Shown here: positions 7,872 to 10,438 of the stretch, piece by piece | Position numbering within the stretch: the first letter of the stretch is position 1 | Layout: every line of letters starts with the position of its first letter | Source of the DNA: Deltaproteobacteria bacterium | GTDB lineage: Bacteria; Desulfobacterota; Binatia; UBA9968 | Assembly: GCA_005878685.1 (NCBI GenBank) | Contig: VBLN01000068.1 | Span: 6,070 to 16,507, forward strand | DNA length: 10,438 nucleotides | Direction of reading: 5' to 3' | The notes under the pieces: generated by a model | What the model was told of the DNA's origin: nothing | Databases searched by the model: none | The model's input: only the letters and a program-made list of their open reading frames with translations | Program-made: the position numbers and the translations under genes

Positions 7872-8686
7872 ATGGTGAAGTTCGACTATTTCGAGCCGAA
7901 GAGCGTGGAGCAGGCGTGCGCGTTCTTGGAGCGCCACGCAGACGAGGCCAAGCTCATTGCTGGCGGCACCGCCCTTCTCATTTGGATGCGCATGATGCTT
8001 TTGAATCCGCATGTTGTTGTCAGCCTCGCCAGGATACCAGGTTTTGATTCCATCTCTTTTGATCCGAAGGATGGCTTAAGGATCAAAGCTGGCGCGCGCC
8101 ATCGCGATATCGAACTTGACCCGGCAGTGCGCGAGCATTATCCGTTGCTCTATGAAACCTTTCGCAAGGTCGCTCAGCCCAGAATTCGGAACATGGGGAC
8201 CATCGGCGGCAATCTCTGCCAGGGCGACCCCTTGACCGATCCGGGAGCGAGCCTCATCGCAATGGACGCCGAGATCACTCTTACCAGCAGCAAGGCCAAG
8301 CGGACATTGCCGCTGGAAAAATTCTTCGTTGATTATTACCAGACGGATCTCAGACCTGGCGAAATACTCATCGAGATCCGTGTGCCTCTACCGGCTCGAC
8401 CGCTTGGCTGGGCGCACATCAAGTTCCTGCCGCGGAGCCAAGAGGACTTCGCCACGGTCGGAGTCGCACTGGTACTTCGTGGCAACGCGCTCGGAAAGCG
8501 GAGGAGGTCTTGCGCGGCAAAGAGATCACCAATGATAGAATCCGGCAGATGGCGGAGATGGCCGCGAATGAAATCGATCCCATGGATGACAACCGCGGCT
8601 CCGCCGATTACAAACGTGACGTGACAAAGGTGCTGGTGCGACGCGCCGCCCAGCAGGCGCTGCAAAGGATGAGTGCCACCGCATAG
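7872..8686 (+). pseudogene. Molybdenum hydroxylase FAD subunit, disrupted by a deletion and frame change
   Basis: This is the medium (FAD-binding) subunit of a CoxM/QorM-type enzyme, which passes electrons from the iron-sulfur subunit to an acceptor. The FAD-binding half is sound: IAGGT (residues 29-33) and NMGTIGGNLCQGDP (107-120) are the two flavin motifs. The frame from ATG 7872 matches the family to about residue 203 (FATVGVALVLR, near 8480), then becomes an Arg-rich nonsense tail ending at TGA 8622-8624. The normal ending is found in another frame from about 8483 to TAG 8684-8686: ARKAEEVLRG, RIRQMAEMAA, SADYKRDVTKVLVRRAAQQA. The two parts total about 270 codons against 285-295 usual for the family, so roughly 20-25 codons are missing at the join. 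The frame relation implies a deletion of 3n+1 bases. No Cys-rich insert of the 4-hydroxybenzoyl-CoA reductase beta type is present. It is either a real pseudogene or an assembly error. Confidence 0.82.
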
Positions 8687-8708
8687 TTAATGTAAGGCTT
8701 GAGATCAA

Positions 8709-9182
8709 ATGAAGCGGACGATTAACCTGACAATCAATGAAGAAGCTTTCGAAGCGGAGGCTGAGCCGCGCCTGCTCCTCTCCTATTTCCTGCGCGAGCG
8801 GGCGGGATTGACGGGCACGCACATCGGCTGCGTGATCGGCGAGTGCGGCGCCTGCACGGTTCTCTTGGACGGGAGACTTGTCAAATCCTGCCTCCTCTTC
8901 GCTGTTCAGGCCGACGGGAGGAAGGTTCTAACGATCGAAGGGCTGGCAAAAAACGGCGCACTGCACCCAATCCAAGAGGCGTTCGTTCAACAATACGGTC
9001 TGCAGTGCGGATATTGCACGCCGGGAATGGTTCTCGCGAGTTACTCGCTTCTCCGTGACAATCTCAATCCCACAGAGGAGGAGATCCGCAAGGCGCTCGG
9101 TGGAAACCTTTGCATGTGCACCGGCTATGTCCAGATCGTCGAATCCGTGAAAGCAGCAGCGAAAAAACTCCAACAATCGTGA
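8709..9182 (+). CDS. Molybdenum hydroxylase small subunit 2 ([2Fe-2S])
   Basis: This 157-residue second iron-sulfur subunit is of normal family length. The ferredoxin-type cluster ligands are C41, C46, C49 and C61 (GCVIGECGACT), and the second cluster uses C100, C103, C135 and C137 (QCGYCTPG and LCMCTGY). QCGYCTPG is the canonical form; small subunit 1 has QCGICTPG. The two align without gaps and share about 56% of positions by hand count, including MKR at the start and TIEGLAK near 75, so they arose by duplication or belong to closely related complexes. It starts 22 bases after the stop of the broken FAD gene. No good ribosome-binding site is visible (AAGG lies 11 bases away). It most likely partners the large subunit that starts 50 bases downstream. 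Confidence 0.95.
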   Translation: MKRTINLTINEEAFEAEAEPRLLLSYFLRERAGLTGTHIGCVIGECGACTVLLDGRLVKSCLLFAVQADGRKVLTIEGLAKNGALHPIQEAFVQQYGLQCGYCTPGMVLASYSLLRDNLNPTEEEIRKALGGNLCMCTGYVQIVESVKAAAKKLQQS

Positions 9183-9188
9183 ATGATG

Positions 9189-9225
9189 AATTTTGAATTC
9201 TTAACTGAACTCAACGTTCAAAATT
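9189..9225. repeat. AT-rich inverted repeat between small subunit 2 and large subunit 2
   Basis: Two perfect 9-base arms, AATTTTGAA (9189-9197) and TTCAAAATT (9217-9225), flank a 19-base spacer. The 50-base gap that holds them (9183-9232) is far richer in A and T than the genes around it. The stem is weak and no T-run directly follows in terminator fashion, although TTTTT begins at 9227. Possible roles are a small repeat element, a regulator-binding site or a weak transcription pause. The role is unknown. Confidence 0.6.
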
Positions 9226-9232
9226 GTTTTTG

Positions 9233-10438
9233 ATGGCTGAAAACAAATACATAGGCCGGACCATCCGCAGCAAAGAGTCGCCACGCTTGGTGACCGGACG
9301 GGGGCAATTCACTGACGACATCATCCTCCCGGGAATGCTGCAGGCGATGATTTTGCGCAGTCCTCATGCCCATGCTCGGATCGTTAGCGCCGACGCCCGG
9401 AGCGCGCTGAAATTTCCCGGCGTCCTCGCCGCGATCACGCCCGATGATGTCAAAAAGCTCACTCATCCTTTTAAGCCTGGCCGTTACGCCGCCGGTCTCA
9501 GAAAGCCTATCCCGGAGTATGCGACCGCGATGGAGAAAGTGCGCTACATCGGCGAGCCTGTGGCGGCGGTAGCGGCGCGCGACCGCGGAACCGCCGAGGA
9601 TGCCGTGGAGCTAATCTCTGTTGAGTACGACCCGCTTCCGCCAGTCGTGGAAACAACGCAAGCGACGGCGAGGGACGCGCCGTTACTATTTGAGGAATTG
9701 GGATCAAATACCGCCTGGAAAGGAGCGCTCGCCTATGGCGATGTCGACGGCGCCTTTCGAAACGCCGATAGGGTCGTCCGTGAAAAACTTAAAATCCACC
9801 GCTATAGTTCAACCCCGCTGGAGCCGTTCGCCTGTATCGCTTCCTATGATCCTACGGCAAGAAAACTGACTGTCTGGGTCAACGCGCAAGTACCTGAAGT
9901 GATCTACGACGGCCTGAGAGAGGCGTTTGGGCTGGAAGACATCCGGGTCATCATTCCCGACATAGGCGGCGGCTTCGGCCAGAAGATCTATCTGATAAGA
10001 AAGTACGTGGTCATCACGAGCCTGCTCGCCATGAGAAGCGGGCGGCCGGTGAAATGGATCGAAGATCGAACCGAACACATGATGGCTGCGGGCCACTCGT
10101 GCGGGCAGGAATTCGATGTGGAAGCCGCGGTCAAAAAAGACGGAACCGTCCTGGGTCTAAGATTCAAGGAGATCGACGATGTCGGGGGCTCCGTCAGCAC
10201 TCTCACCATCCACTTTACCAATAAGCTCAACAACCTGAGCAACACATATAAGGTTGGGAATATCTCGCTGGAGGGATACTCGGTGGTAACCAACAAGTGT
10301 CCGGTCATCCCGAATCGGGGCATCGGCAAGCCGGGCATGTGCTTTATCTGGGAAAGAATCATGGATCGGATCGCCGAGGAACTCAACATGAGCGCGATTG
10401 ATGTTCGTACCATCAACCTCGTTCAGCCGAGCGAGATG
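9233..10438 (+). CDS. Molybdenum hydroxylase large subunit 2, N-terminal part (runs off the window)
   Basis: From ATG 9233 the frame is open for 402 codons to the window edge; the family is usually about 750-800 residues, so about half is present. It opens with the hammerhead-domain pattern IGRTIRSKESPRLVTGRGQF (7-26), then LRSPHAHARI (41-50), YIGEPVAAVAA (105-115), VEYDPLPPVV (130-139), TPLEP (194-198) and the cofactor motif IGGGFGQK (244-251). The substrate loop, usually AYRGAGRPE or GAFRGFG in the family, reads NRGIGKPG (361-368) within NKCPVIP...FIWERIMDRIAEEL. This differs clearly from large subunit 1, so a different substrate is likely. The expected catalytic glutamate near the C-terminus lies outside the window. 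No Shine-Dalgarno site precedes the start, which follows an AT-rich gap with an inverted repeat. The nearest FAD subunit is the broken one upstream, unless another lies beyond the edge. Confidence 0.92.
   Translation, partial: MAENKYIGRTIRSKESPRLVTGRGQFTDDIILPGMLQAMILRSPHAHARIVSADARSALKFPGVLAAITPDDVKKLTHPFKPGRYAAGLRKPIPEYATAMEKVRYIGEPVAAVAARDRGTAEDAVELISVEYDPLPPVVETTQATARDAPLLFEELGSNTAWKGALAYGDVDGAFRNADRVVREKLKIHRYSSTPLEPFACIASYDPTARKLTVWVNAQVPEVIYDGLREAFGLEDIRVIIPDIGGGFGQKIYLIRKYVVITSLLAMRSGRPVKWIEDRTEHMMAAGHSCGQEFDVEAAVKKDGTVLGLRFKEIDDVGGSVSTLTIHFTNKLNNLSNTYKVGNISLEGYSVVTNKCPVIPNRGIGKPGMCFIWERIMDRIAEELNMSAIDVRTINLVQPSEM

Noticed and set aside
8472..8522. Similar short stretches around the FAD-gene break (VLRG coded at 8472-8483 and again near 8507-8519) as a recombination site
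   Set aside because: Both encode similar residues, but the match is short and imperfect. It does not explain a loss of 3n+1 bases, so it is probably coincidence.
5005..8686. Aerobic CO dehydrogenase (coxSLM)
   Set aside because: The large subunit has GAFRGFG where true form I CO dehydrogenase has AYRCSFR with its catalytic cysteine, so the gene symbols are not justified.
5005..8686. 4-Hydroxybenzoyl-CoA reductase (hcrABC)
   Set aside because: Large subunit 1 fits loosely, but the FAD subunit lacks the cysteine-rich [4Fe-4S] insert that marks the beta subunit of that enzyme.

Overview
The window is from a bacterial chromosome or metagenomic contig of moderately high GC (roughly 55-58% by eye). 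It holds eight protein-coding loci, packed tightly. No RNA genes, insertion sequences or CRISPR arrays are visible. The mix of a UbiD-family decarboxylase, a signal-peptide-bearing NMT1/SsuA-like solute-binding protein and several xanthine-oxidase-family (molybdenum hydroxylase) subunits recalls uncultured soil or groundwater lineages related to Deltaproteobacteria, Binatota, Rokubacteria or NC10. That assignment is a weak inference; no marker here settles it.

Left part, minus strand (1-2171): cysS (cysteinyl-tRNA synthetase, complete) is followed by a secreted double-LysM protein that runs off the left edge. The two genes overlap by 4 bases (ATGA), and a strong Shine-Dalgarno site for the second lies inside the end of cysS. 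A 95-base divergent gap (2172-2266) separates them from the plus-strand genes.

Right part, plus strand (2267-10438): a UbiD-family prenyl-FMN decarboxylase; an exported substrate-binding protein; then a molybdenum-hydroxylase cluster. The cluster runs in the order [2Fe-2S] small subunit 1, molybdopterin large subunit 1, FAD subunit, small subunit 2, large subunit 2 (cut by the right edge). Gaps from the binding protein onward are 12-50 bases, so this is probably one transcription unit. The two small subunits are clear paralogues, colinear with all eight cluster cysteines in register. The two large subunits differ strongly in their active-site loops (GAFRGFG against NRGIGKPG), which suggests two enzymes with different substrates.

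The most notable feature is that the only FAD subunit in the cluster is broken. Its FAD-binding half is intact, but around 8480-8490 the reading frame changes and roughly 20-25 codons of the C-terminal domain appear to be missing. The rest of the domain continues in another frame to a stop at 8684-8686. Either the complexes lack their own working FAD subunit, or the sequence has a local deletion error.

Taken together, the plus-strand genes look like an uncharacterised catabolic locus: uptake or sensing of a small organic compound, hydroxylation or dehydrogenation by Mo enzymes, and decarboxylation by UbiD. The substrate cannot be read from the sequence. Aerobic CO dehydrogenase (form I) and 4-hydroxybenzoyl-CoA reductase were both considered and are not supported.
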